Below, piece after piece: positions 57,132-64,000 of a DNA stretch of 64,000 nt. The position numbers were made by a program, and so were the translations under genes. The stretch covers positions 1 through 64,000 of the forward strand of contig NZ_FONG01000018.1 of NCBI RefSeq assembly GCF_900112845.1. The letters are read 5' to 3'. Source of the stretch: Actinacidiphila alni (GTDB lineage: Bacteria > Actinomycetota > Actinomycetes > Streptomycetales > Streptomycetaceae). How positions within the stretch are numbered: the stretch's first letter is position 1; the number at the start of each line of letters is the position of its first letter. The notes below the pieces were generated by a model. That model was not told the DNA's origin, searched no databases, and saw only the letters and a list, made by a program, of their open reading frames with translations.

Positions 57132-60100
57132 TCAACCCGCCGCCGGGGTGAAGAGGTTGAGGCGGTGGGCCAGGGCGGCGGCTTCGCCGCGGGTGGAGAG
57201 GGAGAGTTTGGCGAGGATGTTGGAGACGTGGACGCTCGCGGTCTTCGGGGAAATGAACAGGACCTCGGCGATCTGCCGGTTGGTCCGCCCCTCGGCGACA
57301 AGGCGGAGGACATCCCGCTCGCGGGCGGTGAGCCCGAGCGACTCTGCGGGGTCGGCCCCGGCGGCGGGCACGTCGAGGGAGAGCCGGGCCCGCTGGGCGA
57401 GCCGGGCGACGGCCTCACGCAGCGGCATGGCGCCCGAGCCGGAAGCGGCGGCGTGCGCGAGCGCGAGCAGGCACCCCGCCTCGTCCCGCCGTTCGGCACC
57501 CGCGCCGGAGGCGAGCAGCGCCTCGGCGTACCGGTACCGCACGGCGGCCAACTCGTGGACGCGCTCCTCGCGTTCGAAGGCGGCGGCGGCCGCGCCCCAC
57601 AGGTCGGGTTCGACCCGCCCCTCGGCCCGGGCGAGTTCCGCGTCGACGAGGACGGCGTACGCCTCGGCCAGCGGTGTCGGCCGGGGCAGTTCGCGGGCGG
57701 CGGCGCGGATCCGTTCCAGTACGTCGGGGTGGGCGCCGGGCCCGTCGGCCTCGGCGGCGGCGCCGGCGGCGAGCAGCGGCCAGGCGTAACGCCCGGTGCC
57801 GGTCGCGAAGCCGCCCGCGGCTCCGCTCAGCAGCTCGCGCCGCGCGTCCTCGAACCGGCCCTGGGACACGGCCAGTTCGAGGGCGAGGGTGCGGCCGGGG
57901 ATGATGTGCTGCGGCTGGGTGTCGTGCCGCAGCCCCTCCGCGGCGGTGGCCTGGTAGCGGATCGCGGCGTCCGCGTCACCGAGCCGCAGCGCGAGGAAGC
58001 CGAGATTCATCTCGATCCCGGCGCACAGATACGACTTCTCCGCGTACCGCAGCGCCTCCTCCAGTACGGTCGCGGCCTCCGCGTACCGGCCGAGCGAGAT
58101 CAGCGACTCGCCCTCGTTGGTGAGCAGCCAGGAGCGGGTGACGTGCGAGACCTGGTCGCCGATCAGCCGCAGGCCCTCGCGGGCCACGGCGATGGCCTCG
58201 CGGGAGCGGCCCGCGCCCTCCAGGACGGAGGCCAGATTGCCGTAGCAGCGGGCGACGATGCCGTGCGCGCCGCTGTCGGCGACCAGCCGCCGTACCTCCT
58301 CGACCTCGGCGATGCCGCCCTCGATGTCGCCGCTGTCGGCCTGGAGCAGGCCGAGGGTGACACGGGCGTGCAGTTCGGTGTCGCGGGCCCCGGACTGCCG
58401 GGCGTACTCGACGGCGCGGTGGCCGATGTCGATGCCTTCCGCGCCGGATTTGTGGACCATGATCCAGCCCGCGATCATCGACAGCACCTCGGCGTGCGCG
58501 GCCGACGGCGGCAGGTCGCGGACCAGTTCGCGGGCGCGCGACAGTTCGTCCCAGCCGTCGCCGCGGCCCAGGTCCTCGGTGACGCGTGAGCGCTGCGCCC
58601 AGAACCAGGCGGCGCGCAGCGGGTCGTGCCCCGCGCCGTCGCGCTCCATCAGCCGCAGCGCCCGCTTGGCCATGGTGTACGCGCGTTCGCGTTCGCCGCT
58701 GAGCCGGGCGGCGACGGTGACCTCGGCGAGCAGGTCGAGGAAGCCGAGCGGTGTGTCGGGGTGGCAGCCGCACGCGGGGTACGCCTCGGCGTAGTCCGCG
58801 GGCCGCAGTTCATGGCGGGTCTCCTCCGGGGCGTCGTCCCACAGTTCGAGCGCGCGTTCCAGCAGCCGGTACTGCTCGGCGTAGGCGTGCCGGCGCCGGG
58901 CCTCGACGGAGGCGCGCAGGACGGCGGGCAGCGCGTTGGCCGGGTCGTGGGCGGCGTACCAGTAGCTGGCGAGCCGGGCCGCCCGCTCGTCGGCGGGGAC
59001 GAGCGCGGGGTCGTCCTCGACGGCGCGCGCGTACCGCCGGTTGATCCGGCTGCGCTCGCCGGGCAGCAGGTCGTCGCCGACGGCCTCGCGGACCAGGGAG
59101 TGCCGGAAGCGGTAGCCCTCGCCGTTGTCGGACGGGACGAGGATGTTGGCGCCGACGGCGGTGCGCAGGGCGTCGAGCAGGGCGTCCTCGTCGAGCCCGG
59201 TGATGGCGGCCAGCAGCCGGTACTCGACGGTGTTGCCGCCTTCCGCGACGAATTTCGCCACCCGCTGGGCGTCGTCGGACAGCGCTTCGACGCGCACCAG
59301 CAGCAGGTCGCGCAGCGATTCGCTGATGCCGGTGGCGCAGCCGCGGGTGATGCTGCAGGCCAATTCCTCGACGAAGAACGGATTGCCGTCGGAGCGGGCG
59401 AAGACCTGGTCGACCACCGCGTTCGCGGGCTGCGCGGACAGGATCGACGCGAGCTGCCGGCGTACTTCCTCGCGGCTGAAGCGGGCCAGCTCGACGCGTT
59501 CGACCGTACGGAGCCGGTCGGTCTCGGCGAGGAAGGGCCGCAGCGGGTGCCTGCGGTGGATGTCGTCGGCGCGGTAGGTGCCGGCGATCAGCACGCGGGC
59601 GCGCTGGAGCGAGCGGAAGAGGTACGCGAGCAGCTCGCGGGTGGAGCGGTCGGCCCAGTGCAGGTCCTCCAGGACGACGACGAGCGTACGGTCGCCGCCC
59701 AGGCGTTCCAGCAGGCGGGCGGTCAGTTCGAAGAGCCGGACCCGGCCCTCCTCGTCGTGCGGGTCGCGGCGCGGGCCGCCCGCGCTGTCGGCCAGCTCGG
59801 GCAGCAGCCGGGCCAGCTCGGCCTCCTGCCCGGCGGCCGCGGCGATCAGTTCGTCGCCGAGCGTGCGGTACAGGGCGCGCAGCGCGGTCGAGATCGGGGC
59901 GAAGGGCAGGCCGTCCGCGCCGATCTCCACGCAGCCGCCGATCGCGGTGACCGCGCCCGCGCGCTGCGCGGCGGCCAGGAACTCCTCGGTCAGCCGGGTC
60001 TTGCCGACCCCGGCCTCGCCGCCGATCAGCACCGCCTGCGGCTCCCCCGCCGCCGCGGCGGTCAGCGCGGCGCCGAGCCGCGTCAGCTCGGCGTCGCGGC

Positions 60101-60332
60101 CGATGAACTCAGGGCTGAGGGACTGCGTCTGCACGCTGCCGAGCATCGCATGCCCGGCCCCTGTCCCGACACCGATTACCCGCTCGGCGGACACCGGGGA
60201 CGTGTCCGGAGATGCCTGCGCCAGCGGCGACGCGGGGGCCGCCACGAGGCGGAGGCCGGGCCCCTCCCCCGTAGCGGGCCCGGCCTCCGTCCCGGACGGT
60301 GCCGCCGCGTTCCGCGGCGCGTGCGGGGTCAT
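57132..60332 (-). CDS. LAL-type LuxR regulator with AAA ATPase domain
   Basis: This 1066-residue regulator has a disordered N-terminus, an AAA/STAND ATPase (FIGRDAELTRLGAALTAAAA, Walker A VLIGGEAGVGKTRLTEEFLA, Walker B RTLVVVLEDLHWADRSTREL) and a long tetratricopeptide-like helical region (about 400-960). The C-terminal LuxR helix-turn-helix reads SLGLTARERDVLRLVAEGRT, NRQIAEVLFISPKTASVHVS. Such LAL regulators often control antibiotic or primary-metabolism genes. The start at 60332 overlaps the small gene upstream by four bases. A short CCCC-ttta-GGGG hairpin follows the stop. Confidence 0.92.
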   Translation of the reverse strand: MTPHAPRNAAAPSGTEAGPATGEGPGLRLVAAPASPLAQASPDTSPVSAERVIGVGTGAGHAMLGSVQTQSLSPEFIGRDAELTRLGAALTAAAAGEPQAVLIGGEAGVGKTRLTEEFLAAAQRAGAVTAIGGCVEIGADGLPFAPISTALRALYRTLGDELIAAAAGQEAELARLLPELADSAGGPRRDPHDEEGRVRLFELTARLLERLGGDRTLVVVLEDLHWADRSTRELLAYLFRSLQRARVLIAGTYRADDIHRRHPLRPFLAETDRLRTVERVELARFSREEVRRQLASILSAQPANAVVDQVFARSDGNPFFVEELACSITRGCATGISESLRDLLLVRVEALSDDAQRVAKFVAEGGNTVEYRLLAAITGLDEDALLDALRTAVGANILVPSDNGEGYRFRHSLVREAVGDDLLPGERSRINRRYARAVEDDPALVPADERAARLASYWYAAHDPANALPAVLRASVEARRRHAYAEQYRLLERALELWDDAPEETRHELRPADYAEAYPACGCHPDTPLGFLDLLAEVTVAARLSGERERAYTMAKRALRLMERDGAGHDPLRAAWFWAQRSRVTEDLGRGDGWDELSRARELVRDLPPSAAHAEVLSMIAGWIMVHKSGAEGIDIGHRAVEYARQSGARDTELHARVTLGLLQADSGDIEGGIAEVEEVRRLVADSGAHGIVARCYGNLASVLEGAGRSREAIAVAREGLRLIGDQVSHVTRSWLLTNEGESLISLGRYAEAATVLEEALRYAEKSYLCAGIEMNLGFLALRLGDADAAIRYQATAAEGLRHDTQPQHIIPGRTLALELAVSQGRFEDARRELLSGAAGGFATGTGRYAWPLLAAGAAAEADGPGAHPDVLERIRAAARELPRPTPLAEAYAVLVDAELARAEGRVEPDLWGAAAAAFEREERVHELAAVRYRYAEALLASGAGAERRDEAGCLLALAHAAASGSGAMPLREAVARLAQRARLSLDVPAAGADPAESLGLTARERDVLRLVAEGRTNRQIAEVLFISPKTASVHVSNILAKLSLSTRGEAAALAHRLNLFTPAAG

Positions 60333-60547
60333 GCCGCGCGGTGGGCGTGGCGGACCCGGCCACGGGTGGGGCGCGGGGAGGCGGACGACCCCGAGGCCGA
60401 GTCCGCCGACGCGTCGGTGCGGTCGGCGGACCTGCGGGTCCTGCGGTCCGAGGTGCGGGCGGCCTTCGCGTCCCGGGCCAGCCGCCAGGCGTCGGCACGG
60501 TTCTGAAGGTCGGCGCGGCGGGCCTGCTGCAATTCGTAGGCGAACAT
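60329..60547 (-). CDS. Small basic protein, coupled to the LAL regulator
   Basis: This 72-residue Arg/Ala/Ser-rich protein begins MFAYELQQARRADLQNRADA, WRLARDAKAA, then a basic Ser-rich tail. Similar short proteins with this start are common in Streptomyces but are of unknown function. ATG 60547 follows AAGGGAGAGA. Its stop overlaps the LAL ATG, so the two are translationally coupled. Confidence 0.7.
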   Translation of the reverse strand: MFAYELQQARRADLQNRADAWRLARDAKAARTSDRRTRRSADRTDASADSASGSSASPRPTRGRVRHAHRAA

Positions 60548-60708
60548 CGTTCTCTCCCTTGGGACTGTCTGCTTGTTCCGGTGCAACAAGCTTCGTCCCC
60601 GAGGGGGGTCCGCCACATCGGGCAGTTGCCGCAACTCCTGGTCCCGGGGGGCCTTAGACGACCGCCCTACGGGACCCGCGGGTGCCTTAGACGCTCAGTC
60701 CGTGGACG

Positions 60709-61296
60709 TCAGGAGGCCGGCACCGTAGGGAGGTCGGCGAAGACGTCGAACCACATGGCGCCCGCGATGAGCAGGCCGATGACGGCGAGTACGGTGCCGC
60801 CCCAGGCCAGCGCCTGGCTCCAGTGGCCGCGGGCGGCGCGGGCCCGGGAGGCGGGGTGCAGCAGCACACCGCCGCAGACGAGCAGCGCGACGACCGCGAA
60901 GATCCCGTTGACCAGGGCGATGGCGTGCCACGGGGTGCCGTATCCGGCGGCGATCTGTTGCTTGGCGGTGCCGCTGGACGTCTTGATCTGGCCGATCAGG
61001 CCCTGCCGCTGGGAGACCACATTGCTCAGCCAGGTGCCGGTGAGCGAGGACAGCGCGAGCGCGGCGCCCGCGACGGCCGCCGCGCCGGTGATGATCGCGG
61101 ACTTCGCAGAGGGGGCGGCGGGGGCGGTCCCCTCGTCCTCGTCGTCACCGATCACCTCGTAGTCGGTGTCGTCCACGACCTCCAGGTCGGCGGCAGCCTC
61201 GGCGGACGTCTCGGCCGCGGCGGTCTCCTGCTTCTCCTCAGGGGTGTCGGCGGCGGTCTCGGTGTCGGTGGTACGGGTGGTGTCGGTGGTCTCCAT
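60709..61296 (-). CDS. Integral membrane protein with acidic N-terminal region
   Basis: This 195-residue protein has a Glu/Thr-rich acidic cytoplasmic N-terminus (about 1-65) followed by three membrane helices (IITGAAAVAGAALALSSLTG, HAIALVNGIFAVVALLVCGG, LAWGGTVLAVIGLLIAGAMW). ATG 61296 is preferred over 61305. Family not recognised. It lies alone between the LAL regulator and gatB. Confidence 0.75.
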   Translation of the reverse strand: METTDTTRTTDTETAADTPEEKQETAAAETSAEAAADLEVVDDTDYEVIGDDEDEGTAPAAPSAKSAIITGAAAVAGAALALSSLTGTWLSNVVSQRQGLIGQIKTSSGTAKQQIAAGYGTPWHAIALVNGIFAVVALLVCGGVLLHPASRARAARGHWSQALAWGGTVLAVIGLLIAGAMWFDVFADLPTVPAS

Positions 61297-61460
61297 GGCC
61301 CGCACCGTAGGGAGCCCGTCTGAGAGCGGCCTGAGAGCCGTCTGAGAGTGCCGCCGTCAACATGAAGGCGCGTGACCGCATACGACGAGGGCGGCCCCCC
61401 GACCGGGGGAGCCGCCCTCGTACGCCCGGCCCGTACGCCGCACGGGCCACGGGCCGGGGA

Positions 61461-62969
61461 TCAGCCCTGCACGCCCAGCTTCTCCAGCACCAGCTCGCGG
61501 ACCCGCTTGGCGTCCGCCTGCCCGCGCGTGAGCTTCATGACGGCGCCGATCAGCGCGCCCGCCGCCGCCAGATTGCCGCCGCGGATCTTGTCGGCGACCG
61601 CCGCGTTGTCCGCGATGGCCTGGTCCACGGCCGCGCCCAGGGCGCCGTCGTCGGAGACGACCTTCAGGCCGCGCTTGTCGACCACCTGGTCCGGCTCGCC
61701 CTCGCCCGCGAGGACGCCCTCGATGACCTGGCGCGCCAGCTTGTCGTTGAGGTCGCCCGCGGCGACCAGCGCCGCGACCCTGGCCACCTGCGCCGGGGTG
61801 ATCGGCACCTCGGCCAGTTCGGTGCCCGACTCATTGGCGTGCCTGGCCAGTTCGCCCATCCACCACTTGCGCGCGGCCGCCGCGTCGGCGCCCTCGTCGA
61901 TGGTGGCGAGGATCAGGTCGAGCGCGCCCGCGTTGAGCACCGACTGCATCTCGTGGTCGGCGATGCCCCAGCCGTCCTGGATGCGCTTGCGGCGCACCCG
62001 GGGCAGCTCCGGCAGTCCGGCCCGCAGCTCCTCGACCCACTCGCGGGCCGGGGCGACGGGGACGAGGTCGGGCTCAGGGAAGTAGCGGTAGTCCTCGGCC
62101 TCCTCCTTGATCCGGCCGGAGGTGGTGGAGCCGTCCTCCTCGTGGAAGTGCCGGGTCTCCTGGAGGATCGTGCCGCCCGAGGACAGCACGGCGGCGTGCC
62201 GCTGGATCTCGAAGCGGGCCGCCCGCTCCACGCTGCGCAGCGAGTTGACGTTCTTGGTCTCGCTGCGGGTGCCGAACTTCTTCTGGCCCAGCGGGCGCAG
62301 CGACAGGTTGACGTCGCAGCGCATCTGGCCCTGCTCCATCCGGGCCTCGGACACGCCCAGTGCCTTGATCAGCTCGCGCAGCTCGGCGACGTACGCCTTG
62401 GCGACCTCGGGGGCCCGCGCGCCCGCGCCCTCGATCGGCTTGGTGACGATCTCGATCAGCGGGATGCCGGCCCGGTTGTAGTCGAGCAGCGAGTGCGAGG
62501 CGCCGTGGATGCGGCCGGTGGCGCCGCCGACGTGCAGCGACTTGCCGGTGTCCTCCTCCATGTGGGCGCGCTCGATCTCCACCCGGAAGACCTCGCCGTC
62601 CTCCAACTGCACGTCCAGGTAGCCGTTGTACGCGATCGGCTCGTCGTACTGCGACGTCTGGAAGTTCTTCGGCATGTCCGGGTAGAAGTAGTTCTTCCGG
62701 GCGAAGCGGCACCACTGGGCGATCTCGCAGTTGAGCGCGAGACCGATCTTGATCGCGGACTCGACGCCGACCGCGTTGACCACCGGCAGCGCGCCGGGCA
62801 GGCCCAGACAGGTCGGGCAGGTCTGCGAGTTGGGGTCGGCGCCCAGTTCGGTGGAGCAGCCGCAGAACATCTTGGTCCTGGTACCCAGCTCGACATGGAC
62901 CTCGAGGCCCATCACCGGGTCGTACGACGCCAGCGCGTCCTCGTAGGACAGCAGGTCCGTGACGGTCAC
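61461..62969 (-). CDS. gatB: Asp/Glu-tRNA(Asn/Gln) amidotransferase subunit B
   Basis: This 502-residue subunit phosphorylates and binds misacylated Glu-tRNA(Gln) (and Asp-tRNA(Asn)) in the GatCAB complex. It shows DPVMGLEVHVELGTRTKMFC, GLPGALPVVNAVGVESAIKI, RKNYFYPDMPKNFQTSQYDE, MRCDVNLSLRPLGQKKFGTR, FGTRSETKNVNSLRSVERAA and the GatB_Yqey tail (AVDQAIADNAAVADKIRGGN). It is cotranscribed with gatA and a small membrane gene. ATG 62969. Confidence 0.96.
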   Translation of the reverse strand: MTVTDLLSYEDALASYDPVMGLEVHVELGTRTKMFCGCSTELGADPNSQTCPTCLGLPGALPVVNAVGVESAIKIGLALNCEIAQWCRFARKNYFYPDMPKNFQTSQYDEPIAYNGYLDVQLEDGEVFRVEIERAHMEEDTGKSLHVGGATGRIHGASHSLLDYNRAGIPLIEIVTKPIEGAGARAPEVAKAYVAELRELIKALGVSEARMEQGQMRCDVNLSLRPLGQKKFGTRSETKNVNSLRSVERAARFEIQRHAAVLSSGGTILQETRHFHEEDGSTTSGRIKEEAEDYRYFPEPDLVPVAPAREWVEELRAGLPELPRVRRKRIQDGWGIADHEMQSVLNAGALDLILATIDEGADAAAARKWWMGELARHANESGTELAEVPITPAQVARVAALVAAGDLNDKLARQVIEGVLAGEGEPDQVVDKRGLKVVSDDGALGAAVDQAIADNAAVADKIRGGNLAAAGALIGAVMKLTRGQADAKRVRELVLEKLGVQG

Positions 62970-62998
62970 AATTCCCTCTACCTTCTCAGTCCGTCCGG

Positions 62999-63220
62999 TC
63001 AGTCCGTCAGGATGTCGTCGTCGTTCTGGCGCAGCTCACGGATGAGCAGGGCCACGCCGGTGGCGACCGCGGCCACCCTGATCAGACCGTCGACCAGTTG
63101 GAGGGTGTCGTTCTCGCCGCGCGCGGAGCGCACCTTCTTGATGTTGCTGAAGGCGGCGAACAGCGTGCTGCCGATGGCCAGGTACGTGCCCGGCTTGCCC
63201 TTCTTCTTCGTGGTGCTCAT
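62999..63220 (-). CDS. Small membrane protein inside the gat operon
   Basis: This 73-residue protein reads MSTTKKKGKPGTYLAIGSTL, FAAFSNIKKVRSA, then LVDGLIRVAAVATGVALLIR, a basic N-terminus with one or two weak membrane helices. It overlaps the gatA stop by four bases and precedes gatB by 29 bases, a position conserved in Streptomyces as I recall. Function unknown. Confidence 0.8.
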   Translation of the reverse strand: MSTTKKKGKPGTYLAIGSTLFAAFSNIKKVRSARGENDTLQLVDGLIRVAAVATGVALLIRELRQNDDDILTD

Positions 63221-64000
63221 AGCTGGGGTGCCTCCTCGAGCAACGGGTGGCCCCACTTCGACACGAAGGCGGCCTCGACTGCGGCGCCGACCCGGTAGAG
63301 CCGGTCGTCCTTGAGCGCGGGTGCGATGATCTGGAGTCCGACCGGCAGCCCGTCCTCGGGGGCCAGTCCGCAGGGCAGCGACATCGCCGCGTTGCCCGCG
63401 AGGTTGGCGGGGATGGTGCACAGGTCCGCGAGGTACATCGCCATCGGGTCGTCGGCGCGCTCGCCGATCGGGAAGGCGGTGGTCGGCGTCGTCGGCGAGA
63501 CGATCACGTCCACGCTCTCGAACGCCTTCTCGAAGTCCCGGGTGATCAGGGTGCGGACCTTCTGGGCCGAGCCGTAGTACGCGTCGTAGTAGCCGGAGCT
63601 GAGCGCGTACGTGCCGAGCATGATGCGGCGCTTGACCTCGGGGCCGAAGCCCGCGTCACGGGTCAGCGCGGTGACGTCCTCGGCGGACTTCGTACCGTCG
63701 TCGCCGACCCGCAGGCCGTAGCGCATGGCGTCGAAGCGGGCCAGGTTGCTGGAGCACTCCGACGGCGCGATCAGGTAGTACGCGGCGAGCGCGTACGTGA
63801 AGGAGGGGCAGGAGATCTCCACGATCTCGGCGCCCAGGTCGCGCAGCAGTTCCACGGACTCGGTGAACCGCTGGACGACGCCGGCCTGGTAGCCCTCGCC
63901 GCCGAACTCCTTGACGACGCCGACCCGCAGGCCCGCCACGTTCCCGTTGCGCGCGGCCTCCACGACCGGCGGCACGGGCGCGTCGATCGAGGTGGAGTCG
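63217..64000 (-). CDS. gatA: Asp/Glu-tRNA amidotransferase subunit A, C-terminal part
   Basis: The gene continues beyond the right edge; only the last 261 codons are present. The fragment carries VGVVKEFGGEGYQAGVVQRF, EIVEISCPSFTYALAAYYLI, PSECSSNLARFDAMRYGLRV, RIMLGTYALSSGYYDAYYGS and the amidase C-terminus (PANLAGNAAMSLPCGLAPED). GatA is the glutaminase of the complex; its Ser-cis-Ser-Lys active site lies in the part not seen. ATGA overlap with the downstream small gene. Confidence 0.95.
   Translation of the reverse strand, partial: DSTSIDAPVPPVVEAARNGNVAGLRVGVVKEFGGEGYQAGVVQRFTESVELLRDLGAEIVEISCPSFTYALAAYYLIAPSECSSNLARFDAMRYGLRVGDDGTKSAEDVTALTRDAGFGPEVKRRIMLGTYALSSGYYDAYYGSAQKVRTLITRDFEKAFESVDVIVSPTTPTTAFPIGERADDPMAMYLADLCTIPANLAGNAAMSLPCGLAPEDGLPVGLQIIAPALKDDRLYRVGAAVEAAFVSKWGHPLLEEAPQL

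Overview
The window looks like chromosomal DNA of a Streptomyces or close relative. It has very high G+C with strong third-position G/C bias, frequent GTG starts and ATGA/GTGA overlaps, a Cvn conservon, an XRE/DUF397 pair, a LAXTG cell-wall protein, an acyl-CoA carboxylase epsilon subunit, and the familiar Streptomyces gene order of branched-chain amino acid, proline, serine and gatCAB genes. From memory, the backbone order matches the S. coelicolor SCO5498-SCO5544 neighbourhood read backwards; this was not checked by alignment.

Layout. 1-1.6 kb: tail of a conservon (cvnB-C-D). 1.7-5.6 kb: acyl-CoA carboxylase (accB, accE) and two CoA-ester lyases. 5.8-9 kb: VapBC-type toxin-antitoxin pair, a small ECF sigma operon and an XRE-DUF397 pair. 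9-17.8 kb: a variable stretch with two SDR oxidoreductases, a lectin-like LAXTG surface protein, GNAT and LysR genes, an orphan ABC ATPase and a secreted M15-like protein. Two decayed genes lie here: a truncated, frameshifted response regulator and an ABC permease reduced to about 28 codons. 18-19.9 kb: cimA behind a probable transcription attenuator.

20.1-36.1 kb: an integrated conjugative/replicative element of about 16 kb (AICE type) that uses a serine integrase. It splits a long inverted repeat that can be rebuilt from the two junctions, and the rebuilt attP is a perfect 22-bp palindrome. The leftward transfer and replication block (three small genes, FtsK/TraB translocase, Spd-like membrane protein, zinc-ribbon protein, Rep, probable recombination directionality factor) is driven from a divergent promoter pair beside a GntR repressor gene. 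Copies of the same operator recur 7 kb away at a secreted SH3 protein gene. The main cargo is a three-gene, visibly lower-G+C cassette: DUF4297-like nuclease, winged-helix middle component and DUF3732/Rad50-like ABC ATPase. This is the layout of ABC-3C (ABC three-component) conflict systems and a probable anti-phage or anti-plasmid system.

36.1-50.4 kb: ilvE, leuB, a Tat-exported purple acid phosphatase-like protein, the proline catabolic operon putB-pruA with its PucR-type regulator, serA, and ilvB-ilvN-ilvC behind a leader peptide and attenuator. 50.4-64 kb: a PAS-GGDEF-EAL protein with a degenerate EAL domain, a 2-hydroxyacid dehydrogenase, an aldo/keto reductase, a PQQ-type sugar dehydrogenase lipoprotein, a large LuxR-type (LAL) ATPase regulator, gatB, and gatA running off the right edge.

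How they work together: cimA, ilvBNC, ilvE and leuB cover most of isoleucine, valine and leucine synthesis. Two of these units carry leader peptides rich in the amino acids they make, which implies attenuation control of the pathway on both sides of the inserted element.
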